From the NCBI RefSeq assembly GCF_037893015.1, contig NC_133660.1, positions 165,914,363 to 165,978,362 of the forward strand: a DNA stretch of 64,000 bases, written 5' to 3'. The notes beneath the pieces are model-generated. The model searched no databases, was not told the origin of the DNA, and was given only the letters and a program-made list of their open reading frames with translations. This document shows positions 11,165 through 23,399 of the stretch, piece after piece. The DNA is from Macrotis lagotis (Eukaryota; Chordata; Mammalia; Peramelemorphia; Peramelidae). The first letter of the stretch is position 1; every line of letters starts with the position of its first letter. The translations under genes and the position numbers were made by a program.

Positions 11165-11375
11165 GGAAAAGGCATAATATGAAAAGACAACGGATTTCAA
11201 GTTCTAAGCTTGGATTTAAATTCCAGATCTACTACCTATGACTTGTGTGACTATGGTAAGTGACTTCATCTATCTATAGGTCTTGGTTTCATCATAAATA
11301 AAATAAGGATTGGACTAGAGAATTTCTAGTGTTCCTTTAATTACTAAATCTCATGATTCTGTGATCCTATGATAT
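11165..11375 (+). mobile_element. MIR-like SINE, sense
   Basis: 'ttaaattccagatctactacc', 'tgtgactatggtaagtgactt', 'ataaaataaggattggacta' and 'tctcatgattctgtgatcct' give the order tRNA-like head, core, then the marsupial-type tail. Confidence 0.6.
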
Positions 11376-12954
11376 ACAGGAAGGCCTTGCAGACTAAAGA
11401 GAGCTTTCCCTCCAGGAGGAAAACCCATTAAGGCAATGCCACTTGGATCAGTAGGTCATTTCCATTCTTGGCATCCTCATTGCCCTTAAATAAATCATGA
11501 TGTGCATGAAAAATGTTAGCATCACCTGCCAAATTGATGTTTTCTAAAGTCAGAAAAATGAAGGGATTCAACAAAGCCCTTCTTTCTGGTGGAGACTAGA
11601 GTGCTTATTTACATCTCAAAAGGTTATGGTGGGAATAGATTGAAAGCCATTCCCACTTCTGTACTCACCTTATTAGACCACGATACATGATATACTTACA
11701 CCATCTGTCAGGATTTGTGCTGTCAGAGTCTTAATCAACAGCAGGTGGCCAGGTGGGGGCTGGGGAAGAAAGGGAGATGAGAAAAATGGTTCTATCTTAA
11801 GCAAAAGAAAAATGTCTATGCTACTAAATTAGAGAAATTGCTTGAATAAGAACAAAGTCATAAATATTCACACTGCAACAATATTAAGCCTTTCCTGAAT
11901 TTGTAAAGCCTGAGACCAGGGTTATACCTCACTAGGGAAGCAAAAGAAAAGCATATTTTCTTCCTAGGGTCTTAGGGAAAACCTAAAAGCATAATTATTC
12001 TACTCCAGTTAACATACTTTTCAAAAAATATTGTTTCTGTAAATATAAATAAGTCTGACTTTAGCTTATCCATAAAGACTATGGCTGAATTGAGTTCTAA
12101 AATATTTTTACTAAAAAGGCTCTCTTACTGAAACTCAAAACTAGAAATTCTTTACAAACATCACTGTAAAAATCCTCAGTGTTCCCATCTCTCTTGAAAG
12201 ACAGTTATTAAAATAAATTAATAATTTGCCTCACTATATTGGGAATAATAAACCTAATGATCAAAGCTACATTGTCCCATTTTAAGAGATTTTAAGAGGT
12301 TTTAAGAGATACTGTTAAATTTTAAGACATTAGAATTTAAACACTTGTCTCATAAAAAAGATAATCTTCATATAAACCTGTTCACTGAGGTTTTATCTTT
12401 ATGACCAAAATTATTCTCTGCATCACTCATTTTCTTAACAAGACAAAGAGTTGTTGAGTCTAAAGATCCAAGCTTCATGCTAGAGGTCAATGGTAGGCAT
12501 AAACATAAATCAGGCTCTTTTAGATAACACAGAACATTTGAACCAATAGACTAGTTTCTATACAATGCTGTTCCCATTATTCCTGAGGCATTTATCCCTT
12601 GGGTCTGTCAAATGTCTTTTCATCCTTTTGTCGCCTGTTCCTCTAGGCTTTATCCTATATATGTCTTCTGTGCATTGTGAGTCAGAAATAAAAGAAGGGC
12701 CCACTAAAATATTATATTAATTTTCTTAAGTGAGGCTAGCTACAAGTAAACAAAGAGACAATCGAATCACAGAAAAAAGAGAACTTAAGAGTTCACCTAA
12801 TTTAGTTTTTGTTTGCATATTTTTTCTCCTTTCACCATCTATATCCATTGAATTGATTCTGTGATTCTCTTTCCTTCTTTATTCAATTATTCTTTTGTTC
12901 TCTGCATTTCTCTTGTCCCACCCCCAAACCCTAATCTAGAGTGTTATGATCTGA
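11376..12954. other. No gene recognised
   Basis: Unassigned. Contains three close copies of TTTTAAGAG around 12281-12312. No protein-like frame. Confidence 0.45.
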
Positions 12955-13060
12955 TACCTGAGATCATTTCTCTTCTTTAGACTTTAGTTTCCATATCATG
13001 AAATTAGTGGGTTAGACTGGATAATCTCCAAGTGTCTGATATTCTATTTGATCGCCATAG
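12955..13060 (+). mobile_element. MIR-like tail fragment
   Basis: 'tagtttccatatcatgaaat', 'gggttagactggataatctc' and 'tgatattctatttgatcgcc' resemble the 3' half of the same class of SINE as at 11165. Confidence 0.5.
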
Positions 13061-13074
13061 TTTACAATGGGTCT

Positions 13075-13377
13075 GCCTCCTCTTTGTCTCTCCTGACTCC
13101 AGTCTAGATTCAAAATTAATCTTCTTAAAATGCCATTTTCATCTTGTCACCTTCCTACTCAAAACCTTTCAGTTTTTCCCTATTATTTAAAAGACAGACA
13201 TTTTTAACCTGACATCCAAGGTCCTTCACAATTTGTTTCTAACTTATTTTTCCAATTCTAATTTCACCACCCATTACTTCCCTATGAAAACTCTCTGCTT
13301 CAGTCAGACTGGTCTATTAACATAATAACTAAATTATTTATATACATATGTAATATATATATATAGTGTAATATATA

Positions 13378-13428
<51 letters not shown>

Positions 13429-14262
13429 TTATTACACTAACTAAAAGTATTATCTGTGCTTCCTCCATCTTAACTTTCCTATTACTAAGGTTATCACCAA
13501 TCTTCCATGCATTCAGGCTCAAAACTTAGGTGTCATCCTCAACTCCTCATTCTCAACCCTCATCTCCAATCATTTATCACCATTTTACCTTTGCAGCATC
13601 TCTTGTGGAAAACCATTCTCTCCCTGGATACTGCCATACTCTGTTGCAGGTTTTCTATCTAGACTTTTTAGAATTGCCTGCTGTTTGGTCTACCTATCAT
13701 CTCTCTCCACTCCAATCCATTCACCAATCAAGTGTCAAACTGATCTTCTTAACATGCTGTCTGATATCAGTCCCGTATTTAACAAATTCTAGGATTTATA
13801 TATATTACTACCAAGATCAAACATAAAATCCTCTGTTTGGCTTTTCTAACTTTTATAAACCTGGTCCCTTTCTCCCTTTGCAGTTTTCTTCTACCTTATT
13901 CCCCTCTGAAAACCAATGACATGGGGCTCCTTACCTTTTCTTGCACTAGATACTCCAATACCTTATTTTAACCACTTTTTACTGACTGTCCTCTCTGCCT
14001 GGAATTTTCCTCCTCATTCTATGCCTTTTCACTTTGCTATGTATTTTTAAGCTTCAAGTCTTATCTTCTGCAAAAAAGCCTTTCTAGTTGTTAATCTTAG
14101 TGCCGCCTTCTGGGATTATCTGTATTTTATCCTATATAAATCTCATTTGTACATAGAGAGCTCCTTGAGGACAGGAGATGATTTTTTTGCTCCTTTTTTG
14201 GATCTATAGAGCCTGGGGCATGGTAGCCCTTGACAAATGCTAGGTGATTGAATGACTACTTA
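13075..14262 (+). mobile_element. L2 LINE sequence, possibly two overlapping copies
   Basis: L2 landmarks in order include 'tcaaacttaggtgtcatcct' to 'caactcctca', 'ccaatccattcaccaatcaa', 'ctgcctggaattttcctcct', and the 3' end 'agctccttgaggacaggaga' to 'ctaggtgattgaatgac'. A TA-rich tract at 13346-13439 interrupts it. Sequence before the tract (13080-13320) resembles an overlapping L2 segment, so two copies may be joined. Confidence 0.7.
13346..13439. repeat. (TA)n microsatellite bounded by an inverted repeat
   Basis: A TA/TG tract lies between TAGTGTAATA (13364-13373) and its reverse complement TATTACACTA (13430-13439). The open frame covering it is only a translation of the repeat. Confidence 0.9.
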
Positions 14263-15837
14263 TATTTGGTGAGAATTCTCTGGCCTAAGACCTCTGAGAA
14301 CTCCTGGTTACTAGAATTCTTGCATCTAGTGAGATTTCCTCTGGTTTTTGGCCCTTGGCATCCCCCTGATATTTTCAAGTGCTCTCTGGTTTTTATTTTG
14401 ATGTTTGGGTTGCTGGCACCTAATAATGAGATTTGGTTTGGGTGCCTCCCCACCTCAGTTTGTATATTTGCTTTTCTGGGATCCCCTAGGGTGAGAGCAG
14501 GTGAGTTCTCTCTTGTGTTGACTGTGTCTTTTGATATTTTAAGGGTTGTGTCTTTAGCATTCTGACATGTGTGAGATTTTGTTATGGCAAACCCCACTCC
14601 CCTTTTTTTGCATGTTTAAGTCTGTTCAGAGACCTGTGTTTATTTGTTGTTCTTAATACTGAGATTTCTGCCATTAACTAGTATTTGAGTTTAGAACAAG
14701 TTTAGAGAGACAGAATTTCTTCACATGGAACCCAGCCACTTGCCTCCCTTTCCCCTAAGAATAAGGCTAACAAGCCTTTAACTCATACCAACCAAAGGGA
14801 CAGGAGCCTCTAGGAAGGCTCATAGGAACCCTGCCTTTATTATTCCCTTGGAGATAATTGGTGCCTGGTGAATGGTAAGGGTTTTTTTAAGTTTTTTGCT
14901 CTCTTAAAAATCTGTTTCTACCTGATTCAATTAATTTTTTTTTTGTTTTCTCTCAGCCTTGATTGGGTGTCCTGACTTGGTCAAATCTGTTTCTGCTTTT
15001 GTTTTCCCTCCCCTACCAGGGAAATGACTTCTAACCACCTGTCATTTCACTTCTTACGGTTATTTTTTCAGCTATAACATGAGGGGGAAAATTAGAGTTT
15101 CTCTCTTAAAAGTTGCAATTTAGGCATATTAATTATATTAATCCAGAAATTACAGTTTTGAAGAGACAGAGTGTTTTTCCTAGACCTAGCTTGGGTAGAA
15201 ATGGCAATTCATTAAAAAAAAAATTTGCCTCTGGCAATGATGCTGCTCAGTTCCTCTTAGCTCATTCACTGGGAGGATATCCCCCTTTCCCTCCTCACTA
15301 TAAGTACAGGCTTCTTATTAAAGCAAAGTTAGTTTAGAAAATGGAATTCAAAATATTAGAGGGGTATTTAGGTTTTGATTGGATATTTTAAAGATTATGT
15401 ATTACAAATTAAGGATTGTTTAATGTGAAATGTATTGTACAATTTAAAAGGCATACTGTGGAAAAAATCTGGAATAATTTTGCTGAAAATTATGTTTCCT
15501 ATTTCTATATTTAAAATTTTAAACACCTTATTCATCACCATACAAGACAGAAAGTAACATGTATTGCTTCTTTTGTAAATACTTTGTCAGAATTTGACTA
15601 CAATCTTAATAGATGCTGAAAGTTTTTGTAGAGCTATAAATCAAAAGGAAAGTTATGAAATCTTTCTGGGAGTGTGGAATCCAGGTCTGAAATGGTTTAG
15701 AATGTGCTCATGTTAGGGGTAGATCATGAAAGTGAACGCAGTGCTGGTTTGGGGAACTCTCAGGGGGTAATCAAACTTTTGGTTTCAGAAAAAAGAATGG
15801 AAGTTGAGAAATCCTATTCTGATATTAACTATTTTAA

Positions 15838-15840
<3 letters not shown>
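14263..15840. other. Unassigned sequence, no gene recognised
   Basis: Overlapping frames of 105 and 113 codons lie on opposite strands at 14248-14597, with low-complexity T-rich composition and no domain. A CTGG/GGTTTTT-rich section at 14270-14560 could belong to an unrecognised retroelement. Confidence 0.4.
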
Positions 15841-15882
<42 letters not shown>

Positions 15883-15889
15883 ATATATG
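15841..15889. repeat. (TG)n(TA)n microsatellite
   Basis: About 33 bases of TG followed by TATA sequence. Confidence 0.95.
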
Positions 15890-16039
15890 TATTTAACTTA
15901 GAATGCTAAATTAATAAGATTGTGGGCAACTGATTTTAATTTCTAGCCCAAGTCAAAATGAAAGTTCTAAAATAATGAATCACTCCTTTTATTTGTTCTC
16001 TTTGGGTTTGGGATTTAATTGTTTAAAAAGATTAATTTA

Positions 16040-16193
16040 GGGGCATCTAGGTGGCGCAGTGGATAGAGCACCAGCCCTGGAGTCAGGAGTACCTGAGTTC
16101 AAATCCAGCCTCAGACACTTAATAATTATTTAGCTGTGTGACCTTGGGCAAGCCACTTAACCCCACTGCCTTGCAAAACTCTAAAAAAAAAAA
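16040..16193 (+). mobile_element. tRNA-derived SINE, GATAGAG subtype
   Basis: Complete copy with GGTGGCGCAGTGG A-box and GAGTTCAAATCC B-box, ending in an A12 tail. A target-site duplication is not clear. Confidence 0.92.
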
Positions 16194-16712
16194 AATAATT
16201 TAAAATTAATAAACAGATTAAATAGCAGATTGTTACCTAATTTAAGATGTCATCATTTTCAGAATTTTAGGACCTAACTCCTTGCTGGAGTATTTTAATT
16301 GTATAAGTGACTTGACTTCAGCTAGAAACTCCAAAGACAATCTTTCCCTTAAATCAGTTAGTAAATCAGGTTTAAACTAGGAGAAAGGATTTGAAATATA
16401 TATCTGCAGGAAGCTTTTTTGAAATTAGTCATATCATATCAGTAGCAAAGTAAGTTCCTAGCTCACTGTGTTCTATTCAAACCAGAGTTGGTTTGATTTC
16501 AGAAAGAAAAATTTTTAGTCTTGAAGGGAAAAGTAACAGGACTACCTAAATTAAGAAATTTGAAGTTGAAGCTTACGATATATTTTAGATAACTATATTA
16601 TATGGACTCATTTTCAGTGCCAAGTAATCTAAAAATATATATTAAATTAAAAGGCATAATTGTGATCTTGATATTTTTACAGTACTCAATGTTCTAATAT
16701 TAAGAATTATTG

Positions 16713-16863
16713 GGGGCAGCTAGATGGCGTAATGGATAAAGCACCAGCTTTGGAGTCAGGAGTACCTGGGTTCAAATCCGGTCTCAGACACTTAATAATT
16801 ACTTAGCTGTGTGGCCTTGGACAAGCCACTTAACCCCATTTGCCTTGCAAAAACCTAAAAAAA
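16713..16863 (+). mobile_element. tRNA-derived SINE, GATAAAG subtype
   Basis: Complete copy flanked by exact 11 bp duplications AAGAATTATTG (16702-16712 and 16864-16874). Carries the GGATAAAGCA, CTGGGTTCAAATCCGGTCTC and CCATTTGCC variants. Confidence 0.93.
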
Positions 16864-16874
16864 AAGAATTATTG

Positions 16875-18794
16875 GTAAATTTAACAACAGCTAGGACTAG
16901 TAAAGGACAGCTTCTTTCATAAATTAACTACTTGGTAATTTGTTGACCATAAACACTGTATCTGGCATTAAATTGATGACCCTTGTTGGGTTTCTCTGAT
17001 CAGGTTTAAGTGACTTGATCTCAAAGGAATTTAAAACAAATGTCTAATGCTACTTGTGTATTTCTACAGTAGGATAGGACACTGAATTATCTCCTGAAGT
17101 TTTTGTAGATACTGGAAATGGGGGGGGGGGGGGGGAATGCGAGACCTGAAACTCTTTGAAAGGAAAAATCCCCTGCTTTGAAAAAAAATTAGAGATTTAG
17201 TAAAACAATGTTTTTTAAAAGTAGAGTGTAGAGTTCTCCCTTATTTGAAATTTTTAATTCATTTCTGAGTACTTTGTAGTTTAAAAATCTTTTTTTAAAA
17301 AATGAGAAAGTTAGAGTAATGGAATTAGCTTATTTTCTAAGGCCCCACATGGAAGTCATTATGGAGGTGGCTACATTTTGCTATAATCACTCAAATAGCT
17401 CTTATGCAAAAATAATATCAAATAAATGGAATTATAAATGGAATCTCTGTAATATCTGGGAATTCCAGGTGCAATGTATTTAGGTTTCATTTTAAGTGAA
17501 ATTTAGCATTATTGCTATATTAGGAAACTACTCAGTTTTAAGTGGTTTTAAGCCAAGTTATATGATTTGTAAAAAGAAATTAGGAGAACAAACCCCTGGG
17601 TCATAGTGAAGGTCACTTGACTCCATATTGTAATACTTGTTATAAGGCAAATGCTATTTTTGAAAATTATTCCTTTAATGAAATGTAACTACTTCATAAC
17701 TCTACATGTTCTTTTTTTTTTAATTAGGAAATCCAATGTTTTTGAGACAATTTTTTGTAAGGAAGTCTGTTTGGGCATTTAACAAAAATTAAGCCACCCT
17801 GATTTGATAATTTCAATTCAACTGGTAATGAATGAGCTAAAAAATAAGGAGCTATAATTCTTTAAAGTCTATATTTGAAAGAACTTAAGGTTATTTGTTA
17901 TTATGAAGATTGTGAAATTGTCAATTAAGTTATAGGGGAATGTAGTAGAGGAAATATTGGCAGGAAACTATGCTTTAAAAATAATTTGTTTTCTGTGCAA
18001 TGACCAAGTATCTTACATTGCTCAAGTAACATATATTGCTCAAGGCAATCTATATCCCTACCTCTATTCCATTTTTTTTCAAGTTACTGAGATGAGGTCA
18101 ATGAACTTTTAGTTAAGTACTTTGCCCCTCCCTGGCAAGAGCTTTCTCCTAGCATGAGGCAAGTCCTATCAACAAAAGAATGAATCCAGCGCCCTAACCT
18201 GAATGGATTAAGTCTTTGAACTACTGCTCTCATCTCCAAATCCTTAATTACCTCATCCCTGAACTGAGTTACTGGGGTTACTTTATTTGGGTGTTTTACA
18301 TGAGGGCTAATATAGAAAACCTAACCCTGTTGCAAGAACATGAAGGTTGTAAAAATTTGGCAAAAAATAAAAAGTCCTTGCACAAAATGGGAGTGTAATT
18401 GTGTAATGATAATTGTCAAACTTATGTCATCTATGGATAATTTTTTATAAATTAATAAGATATACTGCAAATTAGTCAGTGCTATTCAAATGAACCATCT
18501 CTGTAGGATTATTTTTAGTGACATAGCTAAAAATAAGAATATATTGAGTAAATTTTAAAGGTCTAGTTAAAAAATAATGAATAAGAATAATTTAACTAGG
18601 GTATATTTTTCAGGCCTCAGTAGTACCTTTGATAATTAGGGGAAAGCTTGTAAAAGTCTCTTTCTGTAAAAATTTTCATATGTAAATTAATTAATAATTA
18701 TGTCCAATCTTCTTTGATTAATTAAATCATGGACAGGCAACCCTATACATTTTCTTTGTGCTGCTGTTTTGATGAACATTTTGTTTTGACTCAG
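16875..18794. other. Unassigned AT-rich sequence
   Basis: No repeat family or gene recognised. A 16-base G run at 17120-17135 is the only simple-sequence feature. Confidence 0.4.
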
Positions 18795-18884
18795 CTGAAG
18801 TTAGTTGGTAACAATCCTTCTGCTCTCAGTGAACTTGACTCAAAACAACTTGAATTCCCTTTTGATCCAAACTATTATGATGAA
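18795..18884 (+). other. Candidate 90 bp exon (unproven)
   Basis: Preceded by a long T-rich tract ending TTTTGTTTTGACTCAG and followed by GTGAGA. The interval is exactly 30 codons, open in the frame LKLVGNNPSALSELDSK..., rich in Asp, Glu, Pro and Tyr. The same frame is open from an ATG at 18729 to the stop at 18894-18896. No family recognised. Short open intervals with splice-like edges occur by chance in 64 kb of AT-rich DNA, so this is a hypothesis only. Confidence 0.2.
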
Positions 18885-18896
18885 GTGAGACTTTAA

Positions 18897-19374
18897 ATTT
18901 TTCTGTTGTAATTTCCTAGGTTTTGTCCCTATTTATACCTCTCATAGAAAAGTTTCTATTTTTTATGATAGTCAAGGTAGAAATTTATTACTTGTGAAAC
19001 ATTTTGTCATTAGATTAAAGCATTATTGTTGCTTTTGATCTGAATCTATTGCTGTTCCCATGATATAGGCAAGAACTATGCTAATTTGTTGAATTTATCA
19101 CAAGTATATAATTCAAATTCCTGAAAAACCTGTCTTTTTGAGAATGATATGAATATATTTGGGTAGAAGTAAATAAACCTATAAAACAAAATATGTAAAG
19201 TCATTATTTTTATATAAAGTTAAGAAAATCTCTATGTTGTTTTAATTTGTTCTAAGAAATAAGATTTGAGTATGAAAACATTATGTTTAATGAAATTCAT
19301 GTGTCATCCTACTTGGAAATCTGATGTTCTTATGCCTGTGAAAAACAAATTTCACTTGTAATTAGTATTGCATT
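18897..19374. other. No gene recognised
   Basis: Unassigned AT-rich sequence. Confidence 0.4.
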
Positions 19375-19680
19375 CTCTCCTCATCTTTTCCTCTTAGAAT
19401 TCCTTGTTTCTTACAAACTCTACTCAAGTAACACCAGATACATGAAGTCTTTCCTGATTCCTGCAAAAAGCTTGTATTCTTGCCCCCCAAAATATTACTT
19501 TGTATTTATTTTAAGGGTATATTATATATTTATTTAAATATTTGTCCATTTCATATAAATCTTACATATACATCTTTTTTCTCCAATAGTGCAAACTCCT
19601 TGAGGACAGGGATGGCTTCACTTTTGCCTTTTTCTCCAATGCCTGCCAGGTACATAGTAGATTAATAAATATTTGCTGCT
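19375..19680 (+). mobile_element. L2 LINE 3' end
   Basis: 'aaactccttgaggacaggga', 'ttctccaatgcctgccaggt' and 'ttaataaatatttgctgctt' are the characteristic L2 terminus. Confidence 0.75.
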
Positions 19681-19990
19681 TTATTGAGGATTAATTCCCT
19701 AGTGTATCCAGAACATTGAACTAGACTCTGAGAACACAAAGGTTTTTAAGACATGACCTGAAGAAGCTTACAATCTTAATATATACTCACTAAGACAATT
19801 TGAAGTCTATGCTAGCATATCTTAGCTCCTAAATGAGGGGTATAGCCATTAAGGTATTTCTAGAAGAGAGCAAGATAATTGAGAAATGTCTATAAGGCAT
19901 GAGACGAGCCTTTGAACAAAAGTTTGACTTGGATAATCATGAGTTGACAATTTCATGTAGAGGCCATCATCAGAAACAGTAAAATAATAG

Positions 19991-19991
<1 letters not shown>

Positions 19992-20026
<35 letters not shown>

Positions 20027-20052
20027 CATCATCATCATCATCATCATCATTA
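19992..20052. repeat. (ATT)n(ATC)n compound microsatellite
   Basis: ATT repeats change to ATC repeats at about 20025. The tract lies at the edge of a MIR copy, as in the similar (ATA)n at 51357. Confidence 0.95.
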
Positions 20053-20310
20053 CTGTAGCTAAATTTTATATAGTGCCAGGGACTTTAGGTGATAAATGCT
20101 TTACAATTATTATCCCATTTGCTCCTCACAATCTGGAGAGGTAAGTGCTATAATTATTCCTAGTTTACTGATGAAGAAATTGAGGGAAATAAAGGTTAAG
20201 TGACTTGCCCGAGGTCCCCCAGTTAGTAAGTTTCTGACTTGAATTTGAATAAAGGCCTTCTAGAATCCAGCCTCAGCATTCTATCCACTGTGCCACCCAG
20301 CTTTCCCAAA
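20053..20310 (-). mobile_element. MIR-type SINE, antisense
   Basis: 'atttgctcctcacaatctgg', 'actgatgaagaaattgaggg', 'aggttaagtgacttgcccga' and 'ctatccactgtgccacccag' give a nearly full reverse-complement MIR/THER element. Confidence 0.8.
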
Positions 20311-20734
20311 AGAAGAGAAAATCTTCAATGGAAGACACTGATAGAATTTTCTGATCTGCTGATGATGAGGATCCTTGTGATTAATCATAAAACTGGAACT
20401 GAGGGGTACATCCAAAATATTCTAGCTAACCAAAGTAACTCTTTCTCTGATTTCTTTTTCCAGTCTGGTTGAAATTTAAGCAAGGAGAAGAATGGGCTTC
20501 CAGGTTGGGGCTAAGAGCTAGCTGAACCTTGTGAGCTTCAAAAGATAAAGAGATTGAACAACTGAATTTCTGAGAGCTGGAGTTCATATTAGATTTTCTG
20601 AAAGCCAGATAAAAGCATTCAGTAAACTATGACTCAGCCCAACAGTGGCAGAGATTTGGACTTTTCCAACCATTGTCCTTGCTGCATTTAGAAGTGAACT
20701 AGATAGGAAGACATCTATGTGGAAACTGCTAAGT
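20311..20734. other. No gene recognised
   Basis: Unassigned sequence. The 77-codon frame at 20239-20472 begins inside the MIR. Confidence 0.4.
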
Positions 20735-20750
20735 CTGAACCCAATTTCTC

Positions 20751-20903
20751 TTTATTTTATTATTTTTTTGTCAAGGCAATGAGGTTAAGTGACTTCCCCA
20801 AGTTCACAAAGCTGGGTAATTTTTAAATGTCTGAGGTCACATTTGAACTCAGGTCCTCCTGACTCCAGGGCTGGTGCTTTATTCACTGTGCAACCTAGCT
20901 ACC
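20751..20903 (-). mobile_element. tRNA-derived SINE, antisense
   Basis: Complete reverse-complement copy flanked by exact 16 bp duplications CTGAACCCAATTTCTC (20735-20750 and 20904-20919). Confidence 0.93.
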
Positions 20904-20919
20904 CTGAACCCAATTTCTC

Positions 20920-22159
20920 AAAGAAGCAAGCTATTATAAGAGAGATAGTACCCCCAGGTATTTAGGGAGAAGTATTTTGTAGCTTCTTTCTTGCTGTATC
21001 TGCCTAGTAGACATCCTTTGTAAAAGTTGACTGATGTAAGTTGATTAAAGATCCCATAGCCTCTGAGGGTGCCTGTAGAACCCTCAAAAGTATTATGCCA
21101 GATCTCATCCTAGGAGAATGAGTCTACAGCCTCAAAACACTGAAAAATAACCTTTTATAACTTTCTATTTTTTTTTACAGATAAACTTCACATAGTAAAG
21201 TAATTCAACAAGCATGATCAGATGTATCTTTTATATATGATGGTGATTAACTGCTGGACTAAATTAGATAATATAAAACCAACTGTGCTAATGATGTTTA
21301 ATAAAAGTATTTGCTAAAAAAAATTACAATTTCATATTCTATATTAAGTAATCCTTTCTGCAAAAGGGCTACAATTAAGCTCCTGTTGAATCAGCTAATG
21401 TATAAGAATTTCATTATCCATTCCTAATGTGATTTTTATATTTGTATTAATATACAAATATAATAGCTTAAAGATTAAATATTTAAATATTTATACAGAA
21501 TGGAGACCTCTATCAAATGTTGCCACAGAGAAACAAAAACATGTCATTACAAAGTATTTATACAACACACAATCCTTTACAATACTTACCCCCATGAGTC
21601 TACCCCGATCCATACCTACACAGCCTGGAAAAGTTAATGAGTCTCCCTAAGCACCTAACTTGCTACATTGCCTATGCAGTAACTTGTCCAGACTTTACTT
21701 ATAGATTTTCTAGATTTTGCTACTTCTAAATTATCTAATTAAAACTTTTGCTTCCTTTCTCCTCTACTCCAGGATATTATTTCTGTAGTCAAGATCCCAA
21801 GTTAGCAGAACTGATATCTTTCTTATTTAAAAACAAATAAAAACACTAAAGTTTCCTCCCCATCCCCAAATAAGCACAGAAATATTCCCATAATTACAAC
21901 ATTAAAGGAGGATAAGGGTCCTTCTTTCCTCTCTTCCAGAAATTCAAAGTTCCCCAGGAGCTTCCAAGAGAATGGAGGTGGCATAGGGGAGACAACCAAA
22001 GAAAAGAAGATGGAAAAAAACAGGGAGCCTAAAGAGATTCTCCTCAAAACCTTAATGATGAAAAATTGTGAGTGAGGTCTTAATATACTTAGATACTAAA
22101 TTGTTTATTAACTGTTTTGTTTATGTTTTAACTAGTATGGGAGAGGTAGTAAATTAATT
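20920..22159. other. No gene recognised
   Basis: Unassigned AT-rich sequence. The short frames show no domain. Confidence 0.4.
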
Positions 22160-22640
22160 TTCTTATTTTGTTTCATTTTAAGTTGCTGTCTTCATCCCTT
22201 CTTCCCCACTCTGCACTAGAGAAGGTCACTTTTTGACAAAGATTTATATTACATATTTATAAATATATGTAAATTACATGTATGTAATTTATATACATAT
22301 TATAAAAATTACATATATTTATAAATATATGTAAAATCATATACTTTTCCCCCCAGTTCTTTCTCTGGAAGTGTATAGCATCTTCCTTCATAGGTCCTAT
22401 ATAATTGATTTGAGTATTCATAGTACTTAAAATAACTTGGCTGTTTACGATTATTCATTAAAAAATGTTGCTATTATTCTACCTCAGTTACAACCTTCTC
22501 TTATTTCATGCAAGTCTTTCCATGTTTTTTTCTAAAATTATCCAGTTCATCACTTCTCACTGCACAATAGTGTACCACAGTCAAATACTATAATTTGTTT
22601 AGTCATTTCCCAATTGATGGGTATTCCTTCAATTTCCAGT
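22160..22640 (-). mobile_element. Old L1 3' end, antisense
   Basis: 'catgcaagtctttccatgtt', 'cactgcacaatagtgtacca' and 'catttcccaattgatgggta' are the reverse complement of the end of ORF2 and the start of the 3' UTR of an older L1. An AT-rich insertion-like stretch (22246-22340) interrupts it. Confidence 0.65.
22246..22340. repeat. AT-rich direct and inverted repeats
   Basis: The motif TTTATAAATATATGTAAA occurs twice (near 22256 and 22317) around a palindromic TTACATGTATGTAA core. Confidence 0.75.
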
Positions 22641-22669
22641 GCTTTGTCAGTTCAAATGGTCCTGGAGAC

Positions 22670-22790
22670 AAGGCAATTAGGATTAAGTGACTTGCTTAGG
22701 GTCACACAGCTAATAAGTGTCAAGTATCTGAGGTCAGATTTGAATTCAGGTCCTCCTGACTCCAGGGCTGACTCCATATCTTCTTCACTT
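22670..22790 (-). mobile_element. Old tRNA-derived SINE fragment, antisense
   Basis: 'aggattaagtgacttgctta', 'ggtcacacagctaataagtg' and 'gaattcaggtcctcctgact'. The head is diverged. Confidence 0.75.
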
Positions 22791-22794
22791 ATGT

Positions 22795-23235
22795 ATGGTG
22801 CACTGACTTGAGTTCTCTGCAGTAAAATGAGATGGGACGCGGAGATGGTAAAGCACTCCAAATTTTATTAGGGTCACACAGCAATTTATATCCTAGTCTA
22901 CTTCCATACTGGTGGACAACTCATGCTTCCAGCTTAAGCACCAGTCATATTAAAGATTACACATTGGTTAGATCATTACACATTGGTTAAACAGTTACAC
23001 ATTTTTATGAATACTTCATTGCTCCTGTAATAATGCAATTCTTGATCAACTTCAGGAGATACAAAGGAACTGAGTCATGCTGATCTTATAGAAAAGCAAA
23101 GGTGTTTGGGTCATGTTGGTCTCCCGAGAAACCAAGCCAGTATGTTTGCAAAACAAAAAGAGGCCAAGAGGGTCTTTAAACCATTACTTTTTTTATTTCA
23201 CAACTGTGGTCCTCAAGGAGCCCTAACACATTTCC
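22795..23235 (-). mobile_element. Probable solo LTR of an endogenous retrovirus, antisense
   Basis: On the - strand a TATA-like ATATAAAT (22891-22884) is followed within about 20 bases by AATAAA (22869-22864), then a GC-richer stretch ending near 22805 in CAGTGCA. This arrangement, with no ORF nearby, fits an LTR. Boundaries and family are uncertain. No retroviral protein is preserved. Confidence 0.4.
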
Positions 23236-23399
23236 TAGCTACTCTATGCAAATACAATGCAAATATACCTATACATCTATACATACTTGCACATGTATAT
23301 ACTGATACATATAATTCATAGATATCTAAAATCATATACATTTATTTCCATAGATATTCATAGACATATATGTAAAACCAAAGTATGCTTATTTCCACT

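Noticed and set aside
13334-13522. Ile-Tyr repeat frame
   Set aside because: Translation of the TA microsatellite.
14248-14597. Overlapping frames of 105 (+) and 113 (-) codons
   Set aside because: Open on both strands, no domain, no splice or promoter context; probably chance or an unrecognised repeat.
17085-17125. Asp-Thr-Gly-containing short frame that recalls a retroviral protease
   Set aside because: Only three residues match, no neighbouring pol sequence, and it runs into a G tract.
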